Of a DNA stretch of 64,000 bases, positions 12,735-23,889 are shown in pieces. The DNA comes from Monodelphis domestica (taxonomy: Eukaryota > Chordata > Mammalia > Didelphimorphia > Didelphidae). Both the position numbers and the translations under genes were made by a program. A model generated the notes under the pieces. That model was given only the letters and a program-made list of their open reading frames with translations, searched no databases and was not told where the DNA came from. The stretch is from the NCBI RefSeq assembly GCF_027887165.1, contig NC_077235.1, forward strand, positions 17,321,383 to 17,385,382. The letters run 5' to 3'. Every line of letters starts with the position of its first letter. Positions within the stretch are counted from its first letter, which is position 1.

Positions 12735-13092
12735 GTATGGTTTTTATTTTCTCAACTTTCTCCTTCTCCTTTCTTTTCTCCTATGTTTTCCCCCTTTCTT
12801 TTCCCCACTCTAATGCCTCTCATTCTTATCTTTCTCTGCTCTTTTCCCTCTCTCCTTTCTTTCTTACTCTTTTTTCTCTTCCTACTTTCCTTTTTCTTTC
12901 CTCTTCTCTTACGCTCATATTTTTCTATTGACTCTTTTTGTTGTCTTTGCTACTCTCTTCTCTCTGCTCTTTTTCCTCTCCTTCTCTACTTTATTATATT
13001 TTCTTCTCCACTCTCCTTTAATATCTATCTCTTTCCCACCATTATCTCTCTATGCTATCTACTCTTTCTCTCTTTAAATCTTTTCCTTCTAT
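12735..13092 (+). repeat. Pyrimidine-rich tract
   Basis: About 350 bases almost wholly C and T on the plus strand, with no fixed unit. The long open frames here arise because stop codons need purines. It is followed 0.5 kb later by a longer tract of opposite strand bias. Confidence 0.85.
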
Positions 13093-13094
13093 CT

Positions 13095-13200
13095 AGTAGT
13101 TGGGATTAGGTGAATTGTCCAAGGTCACACAGCTAATGTGTCTGATGCCACATTTGATTTTTATATATATTTCCCCTCTCTGGACTCCAGGACTTCCCCT
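13095..13200 (+). mobile_element. MIR/THER-type SINE fragment
   Basis: Has 'attgtccaaggtcacacagc' and a degraded '...tctgatgccacatttga...' tail, the core-SINE 3' half. Confidence 0.6.
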
Positions 13201-13600
13201 CTTTTCTTGTCTTTCAATCTCACTTTCTTTTCACTTGTCTTTACTTGGACGACATGAATCCTTACTGATTTTTGCTCAAGTCTCAGTTGGAAAACTCATA
13301 GTAATCTGATCAAAGAACATGTTCTCCCATGACTTTTGTAATTAATGAGAAACAATTTTCTCCACTAAAATTTGCTCATGGGTATTTTTCAATCAATTAT
13401 TTTAATATCAGAATTATAGAACAATTTACAGTTCTTAATATTAAAATGTGACATGATATAAAATAAAGCTGAAGTAAAACTTAGCCATGGTTTTTATGCA
13501 CATTAAGAAAAACAAAACAGATCAAAACTGGTTATATTTTTACCATGTCTGAATTATCTTTGTAGCCCTGAAAACATTTAACACATTGCTAGAGTCCAGT

Positions 13601-14658
13601 GGATGGGAGGGAGAATTAGAGGACAGGTAGAGAAGAGAAAGTATAGTGGAGACATAGAAGAGACAGGAGGAGAGACAGAGCATAGATATAAAAAGAAGGG
13701 GAGAGGAGAGGAGAAATGAGGAAAGAAGAGCATAGAGCACAGAGGAGGAGAGATGGAGTATAGAGATAGTAGAGTGTACATAGAGTATAAATATAGAAAG
13801 AATGGGAGATAGAGAGCAAGAAGAATATAGAGAAGAAACCGGAGTATAGAGAGAGAGAGAGGAGAAGAAGGATAGACAGAGGATACAAGAGTACAGGAGA
13901 GGTAGAGAAGGGGAGAGATGGAATATAGAATGTATATGTAGAAAGGTGGGGTAGTACAAAGAGAAGAGATGGAGAGGAGAGATAGGGTATAGGGATAAAG
14001 GGTAGGATGAAAAAAAGAGGGAAATAGATATGGAGGAGAGATAACAGAAAAGATAATTGTAGAGAAAAGGAGAGAGCACAGGAGGGAAGAAATAGATGAG
14101 AGAGATATGGTACAGAGATAGTAAGGAGGGGAGACAAAGGAAAGGATGAAGAGAAAGATTGAGGAGAGGATACAGTATAGAAAAAGAGGAGATAGCATAT
14201 AGAGATGGAGAGGACAGAGTAATAGGAGAGAGGAGACATAAAGAGGAGATGAAACACACAGCCTAGGCTTCCTATAGAGAAGAGAAGAATCGAGTATAGA
14301 AATAGAAAGGAGGAGAAGATAGAGTAATATGGGAGATAGGAAAGGGAGAGAATGATAAGATAGAATATGGAGAGTTAGCTATAGAGGGGAGAGATAGTAG
14401 AACAGAAAGATGGAGTAAAGATATTAGAAGGTGAGGAGAAAAAAATAGGGAAAGGATAAAGTATAGAATAGAGAAAAGTGAGAGAGAAGATGAGAGAGAG
14501 AAAGATATGAGGAAAATAGATATAGAGCAGAAGGGAGAGAGTATAAATATGGAAAGGAGGGGAAATGGCAGGTATAGGAGAGAAGAGAAAGATATATATA
14601 GATAGATAGATAGATAGATAGATACAGGAGTCGATTGAGGAGAAGATAGGTGTGAGGC
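13601..14658 (+). repeat. Kilobase purine-rich minisatellite
   Basis: About 1.05 kb of G and A with scattered T and very few C on the plus strand. Imperfect reiterated phrases such as 'gatggagtatagagatag', 'ggagagagtataaatatgg' and 'gagcatagagcacagagg' suggest a decayed tandem array with a unit of a few tens of bases. A short break with C-containing sequence lies near 14255-14280. All three minus-strand frames stay open for more than 200 codons because the minus strand is pyrimidine-rich; these are not genes. Confidence 0.9.
14601..14624 (+). repeat. GATA microsatellite
   Basis: Six uninterrupted gata units at the right end of the purine tract, preceded by 'gatatatata'. Confidence 0.95.
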
Positions 14659-15530
14659 AGCACTTCAGAGTTGTTTTAATTTGTAGTTCTATAATCAATA
14701 GTGATTATTTTTTCATGATTATAGATAGTTTTAATCCCCTCATCTGAGCACTGCTTGTTCCTATCTTTGGATGATTTATCATTTAGGAAATGATTTATGT
14801 TCTGATAAATCTGACTTTGTTCTCATATATTTGAAAAACGAGGCTTTTATCAGAGATACTTGATAAAAATTGTTTCCCCAGTTTGTTGTTTCCTTTCTAA
14901 TTAATCATTAGTTTTGTGTAAACACTTTAAATTTACTGTAGTCAAACTTATCTATTTTACATTTCATAATGCTTTCTGTCTTGTTTTTAAAGTCCTGTTT
15001 TAAATTCTTACCTATATCTAGGTTTGACAGGTGCCTTATTTGTTCTCCCCTAATGTGCTTATGCTCACCCTGTACTGCTAAATCATGTATTCATTTTGAT
15101 CTTGGTATGTGGCCTCATTCTTGACATACTGTTTTTTTTTTTCTTTTTAAGCTGGGAGTTACATAACGTAGCTAAAATATTACTGTGAGTTTTCCTGTTG
15201 GGGTCTTATATAGATGATGATTGATTAATTCTTTTAAGTTCTACTTTATTTTATAGTTTCAAAACTTCAGGGTAATTTTCTCTAATACTTCCTTGAAGTA
15301 TACTGTCTAACCTCTTTTTCAATTTTTTAATCTTAACTCTTTTTTATTATAATGTTCAGGTAGTCTAACAATTGTTATATTATCTCTCCTTGAGCTGTTT
15401 TCCAGGTTATTTGCTTTTGTAAGAATGTTTCAAGTTCTATTCTACTTTTTTATTTGTGGTTTTAAGAAGTCAGCTTCCTCTTTCTCAATTCCAATTTTTA
15501 ATGTCTTAATTGTTATTGAGTTATGTTTAT
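14659..15530 (-). mobile_element. Decayed L1 LINE, antisense
   Basis: On the minus strand the first half matches the L1 ORF2 3' part (compare 1-815 in the same orientation: 'caatttgttgcttcccttct' there, 'cagtttgttgtttcctttct' here). The second half, with 'ggtagtctaacaattgttat' and 'tctctccttgagctgttttcc', matches the antisense ORF1 coiled-coil/RRM region. The two parts of L1 are not contiguous in a normal element, so this is a patchwork or an internally deleted copy. Confidence 0.65.
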
Positions 15531-15602
15531 AGATAGAGGAGAGGATGAAGTAATTGATAAAGAGAGATAAGGGAAAGGATAGGAAGGAGAGATAGGAGCT
15601 AT
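15528..15602 (+). repeat. Short purine-rich minisatellite patch
   Basis: Phrases 'agatagaggagaggatgaag' and 'gagataagggaaaggatagg' match the style of the 13.6-14.66 kb tract, showing that the same purine-rich repeat reappears about 0.9 kb downstream. Confidence 0.7.
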
Positions 15603-16060
15603 TTAGATCTGACTATATTTGTGTGAAAAGTACTTAGTAGCTTTGTTCAAATAGTTCCTGAATTTGTCTTGGCATGTAAACTAGCAGGTATTTTATACTG
15701 TGTACAGTTATTCTGAATGGCCTATCACTTTCTTTCTCTTGACTATTGGGTTTTATTTTAGATCCTGCCACTTTGCTAAAGTTGTTACTTGTTTTGGTTG
15801 TTTTTTGGTCAGTTCTTTAGAATTCTTTAAGTATATCATCTGCAAAGAGCTATAGTTTTATTTCCTCATTGCCTGTTCTAACTCCTTGAGTTTCTTCTTC
15901 TCTTATTACTATAGATAGCATTTCTACTATGGTATTGAATAGAGGGTGTTATAGTGGGCATCCTGATTTTAATGGGTAAACTCCTAGCTTTTGGCCATTG
16001 CAGATAATGTTTGCTGATTGTTTTTGGTAAAGACATTTTGTCCTGTTTCAAATGAAGAAG
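15603..16060 (-). mobile_element. Decayed L1 ORF2 fragment, antisense
   Basis: Minus-strand text corresponds to L1 reverse transcriptase: the region around 15837-15880 is the inverse of the FADD-loop segment, and 15980-16020 that of the 'ctgcaatgg...' block seen in sense at 45.18 kb. No open frame. Confidence 0.65.
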
Positions 16061-16400
16061 AAAAGAATCAAGAGGGGGAATGAGAGCTATTTTTTGCTAA
16101 AGGATGTCATGGAGAAGAGGAATGGAGCTTCTTCTTGCCTCTTTTTCTCCCACCATTCTCAATACTATGGAAAGGAACACTTAAGCCATCAGTGTTACTT
16201 TGATTGTGCCTTAAATTGTTTCTACTTGCTTGTAGTATTTTGTCCTATAGCTGAGAGTTACAACTTAGCAGTAATGTTGCTGGGGGTTTTCCTATCCTAT
16301 CGGGGTCTCTTACAGGTGGTGATGGATGAACTCTTTCTTTTGAGTTCAGCTCTCTAGTAAGTAACTGATCCTGTATCCTTCTTCAGAGAAACTTGTATGA
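15837..16400 (+). repeat. Direct duplication, copy A
   Basis: Matches copy B at 17069-17565 throughout: shared phrases include 'catctgcaaagag', 'ttttatttcctca', 'gataatgtttgctg', 'tctttttctcccaccat', 'cttacaggtggtgat' and 'atccttcttcaga'/'atccttcttaata'. The offset is about 1.2 kb. The left half is antisense L1 and the right half is unassigned sequence. A third partial copy of the right end appears at about 15150-15240. Confidence 0.8.
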
Positions 16401-17060
16401 CACACTAGTAATTTGCATTCTAGCCTCATAACCTTTACTCAATTCCTCTACTGTTTTCAAGTAACTTGCATACTCCTTAGTCTGCTTATAATTTGAAGTT
16501 TGCTTCTAACCAATTCCATCTCTAGCCTACTTTCCTATACTTAGAACTTACCAAAGAAAATAATAAATAATTCATGTTTCCTATTCTCCTTCTTTCTTTT
16601 TTGGATTTACTTTTCTTCATCCTAGTCTTCTTGAATTAGGAAGCTTTTTTGCCCAATTCTGATTTTTAATGAGATATCTATTATTATAAATAGTTTTCTT
16701 GGGTAATCATTGGGATCTCTTTTTTCCCCAATTAATTGGCCATTGCTTCCTTATTTTCTTGTATTGCTTGTTATTATATGTTGCTGAAGGGTCTTAAAAG
16801 AATTCTTTCCCCCCTCAAGGGGATTTGAACTGTCATTCTGCTAATAGTAGACTCTGTGTTTTACCCACAGGTTCCTCTAGGATGAGAGAAGGCAGGGATT
16901 GAAAGGAGGCCATCAGGGAAATGTGTGATAGAGAACAGCTGGGGTGAGAGACAATTGAAATGTTGCCTCTGAAGATAGCAAGGCAAATTTCTAAGTAAAA
17001 GCGAGTAGGAGAGAGATGGAACTTGTTAGGATCAAACCTCAAATAATATTTGTATCATTT
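16401..17060. other. Spacer between duplicated copies
   Basis: AT-rich, with antisense L1-like text near 16.6-16.7 kb ('cccaattctgatttttaatg') and a tRNA-like SINE piece at about 16811-16875. No gene. Confidence 0.5.
16811..16875 (-). mobile_element. tRNA-like SINE head, antisense
   Basis: Carries the reversed B-box 'ggggatttgaact' and 'gtgttttacccac'. Its reverse complement resembles 33862-33935, so the pair defines a second tRNA-derived family here, distinct from the Mar1/SINE1 type. Confidence 0.45.
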
Positions 17061-17068
17061 GCAGTACC

Positions 17069-17565
17069 ATCTGCAAAGAGTGATCGTTTTATTTCCTCAG
17101 CGCCTATTCTAATTCCTTGAGTTTTTCTGACTGCTACACGTAGCATTTCTAGCATAGTAGTGGTGATAATGGGAATCCTGATTTTATTGGGCAGCTTTTG
17201 TCCATTACAGATAATGTTTGCTGGTGGTTTTAGAGAGGGGCAATTTATCCTGTTTAAGAAGAGAAGAGGCAAGAGGGAACATGAGAGCTATCTTTTTTCT
17301 ACAGGATGTTATGAAGAAGAGCAAGTGGACTTCTTGCTTCTTTTTCTCCCACCATCCTCTAGAAGGGAACACTTACATTGGTTTTTCGCTGCCTGTAGTT
17401 TTTTCCCCTTAAACTGGGAGTTACATACCTTAAATCTGATGTTCCTGTACATTTTTCTTTTGGGGTATCTTACAGGTGGTGATCAATGAATCCTTTCAAT
17501 TTCTGCCCTTTAATAAGTTTAATTTGTATCTGATCCCATATCCTTCTTAATACTCTTCAGATTGT
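17069..17565 (+). repeat. Direct duplication, copy B
   Basis: Partner of copy A at 15837-16400. It has several indels relative to A, making it about 70 bases shorter. The two copies have clearly drifted, so the duplication is old. Confidence 0.8.
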
Positions 17566-17634
17566 GTACTAGCCCAGTGACTAGTAACTTGCATTCTAAC
17601 AAGCAAGTTTTCATCATGGACCTTTTGAAATTCT

Positions 17635-18070
17635 TTTGCATCAATGTGTTGATTAGGTGTCCAAGATTTGTACAATTGCTCATTCCTACAATACTGCTAT
17701 GTGCAATGTTCTCCTGTTTCTGCTTACTTCACTTTGTGTCAGTTCATATAAGTCTTCCCCCCAGGTATTTTGAAACTATCCTGTTCATCATTTCTTATAC
17801 CACAACTGTACTCCATCACAATTATACAGCACAAGTTGTTCAACCATTTTCCAGTTGATGGATAGCCCCTCAAATTCTATGTCTTTGACACCACAAAAAT
17901 CTGCTATTGACATTTTTTGCAAATATAGATCCTTTCTCTTTTGAATTGAGATTTCGGAGTGATATTGCTGAGTCAAAGGATGTACAGAGTATTATAGTGC
18001 TATCGTCCTGGTTCCAAATTGTTCTCCAGAATGTTTGGACTGGTTAGTTTCCCAATTTTCCTTAGAAAGG
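17635..18070 (-). mobile_element. L1 LINE 3' end, antisense
   Basis: Reverse of the marsupial L1 3' text: 'gttcatcatttcttatacca', 'tgttcaaccattttccagtt', 'caaattgttctccagaatg'. The sense version is at 46.68-46.95 kb. Confidence 0.8.
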
Positions 18071-18189
18071 AATTTCTAGAAAGTAAATTGAGATGGAGTT
18101 TTTAAATAGCAACATGCTCTTTGTCTTTAACTTCAAAGATCTGGCAGTTGGAAGGTACTGAAAAAATGGTTTCATTTCATATTATTTAC

Positions 18190-18500
18190 AACTCATTTGG
18201 AGTACAAAGGCCAAAATGAAACCATCTCTGCCTTCAAGGAGCTTGGAAGAATCCAATTTAACATGACACAAACATAGACAAATAAAAATTGTGTTAGGAG
18301 AAGTGGCCAGACATTGTTCCAAGAATTTTTGAGGTGGGAGGGAACACCTTCAACTGCAGTTGAAGAATTGGAGCAGCTATACAGATAGATAGATAGTATA
18401 TGAATTGAACTCTGCAAGGAAGTTAAGTATTATGAAAGGTGGATAGGAGTAAGGAGTGCATTCCAAACATGGATGTTAAAAAAATGAAATAGGTTGGCTG
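18190..18500 (-). mobile_element. L2 LINE 3' fragment, antisense
   Basis: Contains 'tctctgccttcaaggagctt', the reversed L2 tail. Confidence 0.65.
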
Positions 18501-18534
18501 GAATGCAATGGGATTTTTTTGATCAAAGAATAAG

Positions 18535-18730
18535 AATTTATTAAATGTTTACTGAGTGCTTCTGGGTACTATATTGAGATTTGCAGTTTTTTTAAAGCAA
18601 CTACTCCCTCTTGCCCTCAAGGAGCTTTACATTCTAATGGAGGAGACAACATGTCTAAGTACATATAAGATATATACAGAGGGAATGAAAAAGGGACACA
18701 GAAATGCATCTCTTAAAGCCGGTGGAATTG
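18535..18730 (-). mobile_element. L2 LINE 3' end, antisense
   Basis: Contains 'cttgccctcaaggagcttta' and the opening 'tttattaaatgtttactgag', again the reverse of the L2 end. It lies next to a second similar fragment, so two independent L2 insertions or an internal duplication. Confidence 0.7.
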
Positions 18731-18894
18731 GAGCTGAATCTATTCAATTATGATCCTGAGCTAATAAAACAATCAGGAAATTTGGTTTTTTCAAAACCAG
18801 ATCATAATGAATTTCTATCTATACTGAACCAGGTACACGTCATAGGATCCTAATCTAATCTCTTCTCAGATGTCAAAAGGAATTTTTCTAAATT

Positions 18895-19015
18895 ACAGGT
18901 CTCCACCAGGAGAACATTGTACACAGAGACATAATCAAATATAATAGATTTCTCTACTAGCATCAATGCAAAGACCCAGGACCATTCTGAGGGACTTAGA
19001 AAGAACTGTAGCTCG
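18895..19015 (+). mobile_element. L1 LINE 3' fragment
   Basis: Reads 'aggagaacattgtacacaga' then 'gatttctctactagcatcaa' and 'ccattctgagggacttagaa', the order seen in the L1 3' region at 47.03-47.13 kb. Confidence 0.8.
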
Positions 19016-19914
19016 TTCTAGAATTGAATCAATGTGGTTTCTCCAATTTAAACCACTTGCTGTCCTAATCCCCTCCATTTCCTCATGTCTAGACTCTTGC
19101 TAACATTTCTAGTAATGATAAAGTTCTGAGGGGTTACATTTATCACTTCTTATAGGAATGTAAAGTTCAACCTTATTTAGTCTTTTAAGATTCTGATTCA
19201 TATTTGAGTGTCACATTTTCATCAGGAATGCTTCACATGTCTCTATTTCATTAAATGAAATAAACCCCTCCAATATATTTAGTTTTGCTGGGTGGGTTAT
19301 TTTTGATTATATTGTGTATTTGGGCCAATAGCCATAGCACAGGCATCTTTATTCCTACTTTATTGCATTTTCTACTATACTCTGCTTCCTCCATGTTCTC
19401 CCTTGCCTTTAAAGGTTTTCTTAAGTGGTAGTCTTAGCTGGCCTTTTTAGTAAGAAAATCAGTAGCTTTGCCCTGGGCTTAGAAGCATCAAGCACGGTGA
19501 AGGCCTTACTCACATGCCAGGCTTCGAGCTAACTCTATGTATTTGCACTGAACATAAACACTTACATTTGTTTGTGAAGTTAAGGCAGCACTCATTATAC
19601 TTGGACATACATGACTGCACTCCTGACAGATTCCATGTTTTCAAGACTCTGCAGTGTCACTATGTGCCTAATTCAATTCTGTTCAAGAACTGTTTACCAC
19701 ATGTCTTCTGTGGAAAATGGTTTCTTTCCAGGCTTGGGCACCTTTATATACCCTTCAAAACCTTTCAATGTTCTCTACCCTTTAGGGTCTTTGGATTAGG
19801 ATTGACTTTGGAAAGACCTTGTACTTATCTTTCCCTATGATTTTCTTTTGCCTGCAGTTCTCCTTGCACCAGTGTGACCAGAGACTCAGTTTTCTTGGGA
19901 AGAAGCAAGCCTGG
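19016..19914. other. Unassigned intergenic stretch
   Basis: No family recognised. The 108-residue frame at 19514-19840 has no motif I know. Confidence 0.45.
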
Positions 19915-20290
19915 TGTTCATATCCTCTCTATGTCTGTCTTTTTCATTATTCTCTTTCCATCTCTTCTCCTTCTCTATCTTATTTTCTATCCTCTGTGTA
20001 CCTCTTCTCTCCCCAGACTCTCTTCTATGCCCCCCCATGTCTACTATTTTGCCTCTGTCCCTCTTCTGTCTCTTCCTTCTCCTCTATTTCTATCATCTAA
20101 CTCTTACAATTCTCTCTTCCCTCTATTTCTATTGTCCTCTTCCATTTATTATCCTCTTCTTGCTTTTTTCCCTATAGTACCTCGTTCCCCTTTTCCAGTC
20201 TCCTCTATCTCTATTTGCTTATTTTCTCTCCTCTTTCTCTATATTCTACCTGTCCTCACTAAATCTACATCCATTATCCTCCTGCCTCCT
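19915..20290 (+). repeat. Pyrimidine-rich tract
   Basis: About 370 bases dominated by C and T, with phrases such as 'tctctatgtctgtctttttc' and 'ctctatttctattgtcctct'. These look like the reverse-strand style of the 13.6 kb purine repeat. The open frames across it are artefacts of composition. Confidence 0.8.
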
Positions 20291-20424
20291 GTTATAGTGA
20301 GGTTTGTAAGGAAGGTTAAAGAGAAGGGATCACTAACAAAACATACAGTCTTTCCTTCCAAACAGAGCATAGAATAGTGGACTGTCTATCAATCTATATA
20401 TTTATGTACAAGGGAAGAATTCAT

Positions 20425-20865
20425 GACCAGACAAGAGAAAACAGACAACATACTTATCAGATTGGCTAACATGGGAAAACAGAAATACTAATCCATTGTT
20501 GGTGGAGTTCTGAACTAATCCTACCATTTTGGACCCACATGCAAAAGGGTACAAAGTTGTGCATGCCTTTTGAGGTAGTAATTCCATTACTAGGCCTGTA
20601 GTCCAAAGAGATCAAAAATGGAGGAAAATGTCTTTGTATAAAAATATTTTTAACTGCTTTACAGAGTTCCGTTTGTGGTGCTGAAGAACTGAAAATTGAG
20701 GAGATGCTCATCAGTTCGGGAATATCTGTTGTAATGGAATACTATTGGGCTGTAAGAAATGAATAGCAGGATGCTTTCAGAAAAACCTGGAAAAGCTCAT
20801 ATGAAGTGATGCGAAGTGGATAGCACCAGGAGAACATTGTACACAGTAAGAGCAAAATTAATGAT
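20425..20865 (+). mobile_element. L1 LINE 3' end fragment
   Basis: Sense L1 3' text: 'cattgttggtggagttctga', 'gaatactattgggctgtaag', 'cagaaaaacctggaaaagct', 'accaggagaacattgtacac'. It lies at the left edge of the unusual repeat array. Confidence 0.8.
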
Positions 20866-20869
20866 ACAA

Positions 20870-22554
20870 AGGGAAACAGTGCTATGATGCAGCAATGATA
20901 CGTTACGAAGCAGAATTGTGGACAGAGACTGATGGGGGTTGCTAATATTTGGCATGTAACGTTGTAATGACTTGCACTAATGCATCTCAGAGTGAGAGCA
21001 TGGGTGAAGTGATGTGACAGAGTTTTTGCTGTTTGGGAAAATAGTATAAATTTTTGCACAAAAACATTTTTTATGTTATCTATATATTTTTACATTTCTT
21101 GTCCTGTATATCTGAATTTGTGTATGACCAGTTAAATACTGCAAAAAGTGTGGTCATACTATGTTACAATATGGATCTTTTTCTTGCTTCCTGATTGCTT
21201 TTAGAGTTTAATAAAAGTTTTCCATGTTAACTCTACATGCAATAAAGTAATTGAAACTTGTTATAATGAAGATTGTTTGCTTCACGAACATAACATACCT
21301 CTTGTATAATTATGTATATTTTCTATATCTGTCCATACCTATGGCAGAAAATGTTTTAATGTTTAAACTTTTAGAATTTAGAACTTGATAGAAAGTTAGC
21401 TCGTGTATTTTTCATAGCAACTTCTGTGGATTGTAAAGGCCCTTTCCTTTTAGTTTGGGCCTTTGGGTTTATAGAGCCAGAAGTTGCTTTGTATCTTATA
21501 TAGCTTTCTCATTTATTTTGTTTTCCTATATTAGATGAGTTTCCTTTCTTTGGAAGCCAGTCTGTCTTTTTATCAGCATTTTCAGAAGGAACAATTAAGC
21601 TCTTCCTTTATGAAACTATTTTCTATGTTAGGTTTCCCTGATGCTTAGCACCTGTTAATCCATGAAGTTATATCTTGGGTAGTCCTAGTCCTAGTCAGAA
21701 GTCAGAAAGACATGGATTCAAAACCGTAGAAGCCAGATGTTGACAATTATAATAACTGAACATAATTTTTGTATTTCTAATAGGAGTAAAGCTGAACTCA
21801 ACATAATTAGGATTGTTTGCATTGTTGTTCATAATCAATCCTATGTAAAATCGTGTATGTCTCTTATCCTTACATCCGTCAAAATTAGAAATGTTTTCTT
21901 CTGTAAATATTTGGAGTAAATTTTAAGCTAGGATGCTTTTCATTTTTTGTGAGACAGAGAGCCCCCTTCTTTTCAGTTTGTGGATTTGGGTTTATCAAGG
22001 TAGGGGTTATTTTTTAAAATCTACTCATTGACTCTATTAATTTCCAGTATCAGCCAAGTTTTGTCATGGTTGATACTTAGTAGGGTAAATTCAGAATTGT
22101 AGAAAAACTTGAAATTTGGGTCTAATAAGGTTTCTGTTTTTTTCTAGTCTGGAAGTTTGTTTCTCTTTCTTGGAAGGCCTCCAGAATAGTTCCCACATAT
22201 ATAAATATTGGTTTCCCTGACGGCAACCTTAATATATGAACATCTCAGTTCAACTTTACTTGCATTGGAAATCTGCATGCCCTTCTCTCAGCATCCTCAG
22301 TGTATTATCTGAAGGAACAATTAGGTCATCTCTTACCTCATATGTTTGCTAGTATACATTTCCTTGATTGGTAGCCTTAATAGCTATTAATCCAAGAGGT
22401 TTCATCTTGGGTAGAGTTTGAATTCTACTGACAGTAGTAAGAAGCCATTTGTTAGTGATAATAAGACTGGGCCCCAAGTCAGGAAAACCCGAGTTCAAAT
22501 TGTGAAGAAGCCAGCTGACAATAGAATCCCAACCATCTACATCTATTTGATTTA
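20870..22554 (+). repeat. Unnamed diverged tandem array, left block
   Basis: Two to three copies of an AT-rich unit with recurring landmarks. Landmark B, 'gattgtttgcattg'-like, lies near 21272 and 21813. Landmark C, 'tagtttgggcctttgggttt' and 'cagtttgtggatttgggttt', lies near 21440 and 21970. Landmark D, 'ccctgacggcaacctta', is near 22215. Landmark A, 'ctgggccccaagtcaggaaa', is near 22470. Spacing between like landmarks is about 0.5 kb. I do not recognise the unit as a known transposon. Confidence 0.75.
22046..22077 (+). other. Short hairpin in array unit
   Basis: Inverted repeat AGTATCAGCCA (22046-22056) and TGGTTGATACT (22067-22077), an 11-base-pair stem with one G-U pair and a 10-base loop. 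Weaker versions lie at the matching place in copies near 28533-28560 and 29231-29253. The stem is shorter than a normal microRNA precursor. Confidence 0.6.
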
Positions 22555-23565
22555 AACATGGCAGCAGTCTAGACACAAGACTTGTCCTCTCCTCACCACC
22601 CACCGATACAGACTACCTCAAAAGACCAAAAATACCAAATTCATGAGAACAAAGGGACTCTACAGTAGGGCACAACATCGAAGGTACATGGCATTTGGGC
22701 ATTTCCACACTATAAGGGTATGAAAAAGCTCCCACCAAAACCACAAGCTGATCTACCCTCCCTCTCCCCACTTACGGAGCCAGAGTCAGAGCCAGCATGT
22801 GCCAGAATCAGCAAGTGAGCGAGGGGGCACCTCTAGGTCCTTGGGAATTGACTAAGACCACCAAAGACCTACCCCTGAGAGCAGCTTCACCTGAAACCCC
22901 CGTGAGCTGGGGAGTGCAGAGAAGGGCAGCCAATAGCGGAGGCTGCTGAGATACGAGAGTTTGCCTCAGTAAAAATCCTTGCTCCTTAACTCCATACACA
23001 GAGAGCCTACCCGTCTCACTCAGATTTCTGACTAAAAAGGGAAGCAAAAACCTCCACAGTGATGACAAATTGTGCCCAAGAGCTACAAACACCCTCCAAG
23101 AAAAACAGGAAGAAGGGGTTGACCCTCAAAAATTTTTACGGAGGAAATTCAAATAAACCCAAAACCTTCCCTCCAAAATGGAAATTGTCCACAAGCTCTT
23201 GAAGAATTTAAATTGGAGATTATCAAAAAGATGAAAGCCTTCTGACAAGAAAAGTGGGAAATAATTCAAAGAAAAAATAACAGTTTAAAGGACAAGAATT
23301 CCCAATTGGAGAAACAGCTGGAAGCCACAAAAAGCAGGCTAGACCAAACCAAAAAAGGAAAATCAAAAGATTATAGCGGAAAATCAGTCCTTACAGACCA
23401 GAATTAGGCAACTGGAAGACAATGATCTTGCAAAAACAGCAAGAATTAATAAAGAAGAAAACATAAAATATTTCACTGACAAAATGACAGATCAGGAAAA
23501 CAGATCATACCGAGACAATTTGAGAATCATTGGTCTACCCGAAAAGCCAGAAATAAACAGACATC

Positions 23566-23889
23566 TTGACACTACAAGAAATCATCCAAGAAAACTGCCC
23601 TGATGTTCATGAACAAGGGGGCAAAATAGACATTGAAAGAATTCATAGAACACCGTCTACACTAAATTCTCAAAAGACAGCTCCCAGGAATGTAATTGCC
23701 AAACTCAAGAGCTTTCGAACTAAGGAGAAAATTCTACAGGAAGCCAAAAAGAGACAATTCAGATACCAAGGAGCACCAATCAGGATCACACAAGACCTGG
23801 CAGCTAAAGGACCCCAAGGCTTGGAACATGATGTTCAGAAAGGCAAGAGAATTGTCTTCAACCAAGGATCACCTATCCATCAAAACTGA
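23566..23889 (+). pseudogene. L1 ORF1p C-terminal remnant
   Basis: An open stretch of 107 residues holding the RRM/C-terminal part of L1 ORF1p: IHRTPSTLN, RNVIAKLKSFRTKEKILQEA and KKRQFRYQGAPIRITQDLA. ORF1p is the RNA-binding trimer of L1. The upstream coiled-coil part (23230-23560) is readable but in another frame, so the gene is interrupted. The methionine at 23566 is internal to the family protein and not its real start. Confidence 0.85.

Noticed and set aside
12701-13109. Plus-strand frames encoding Phe/Leu/Ser-rich hydrophobic peptides that resemble membrane proteins
   Set aside because: Same composition artefact in a C/T tract; two frames are open at once.
13540-14259. Three overlapping minus-strand open frames of 206-239 codons rich in Leu, Ser, Tyr and Pro
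   Set aside because: They are open in all three frames because the minus strand is nearly pure pyrimidine, where stop codons cannot occur often. No domain or normal composition.
19819-20377. Plus-strand frames up to 167 codons
   Set aside because: Lie in the 19.9-20.3 kb C/T tract; low-complexity translation in several frames.
21123-21166. Perfect 9-base inverted repeat GTATGACCA/TGGTCATAC as a possible structured RNA
   Set aside because: The pairing is not kept in the related copies near 26600 and 28070, and a 9-base stem is expected by chance in a window this size.
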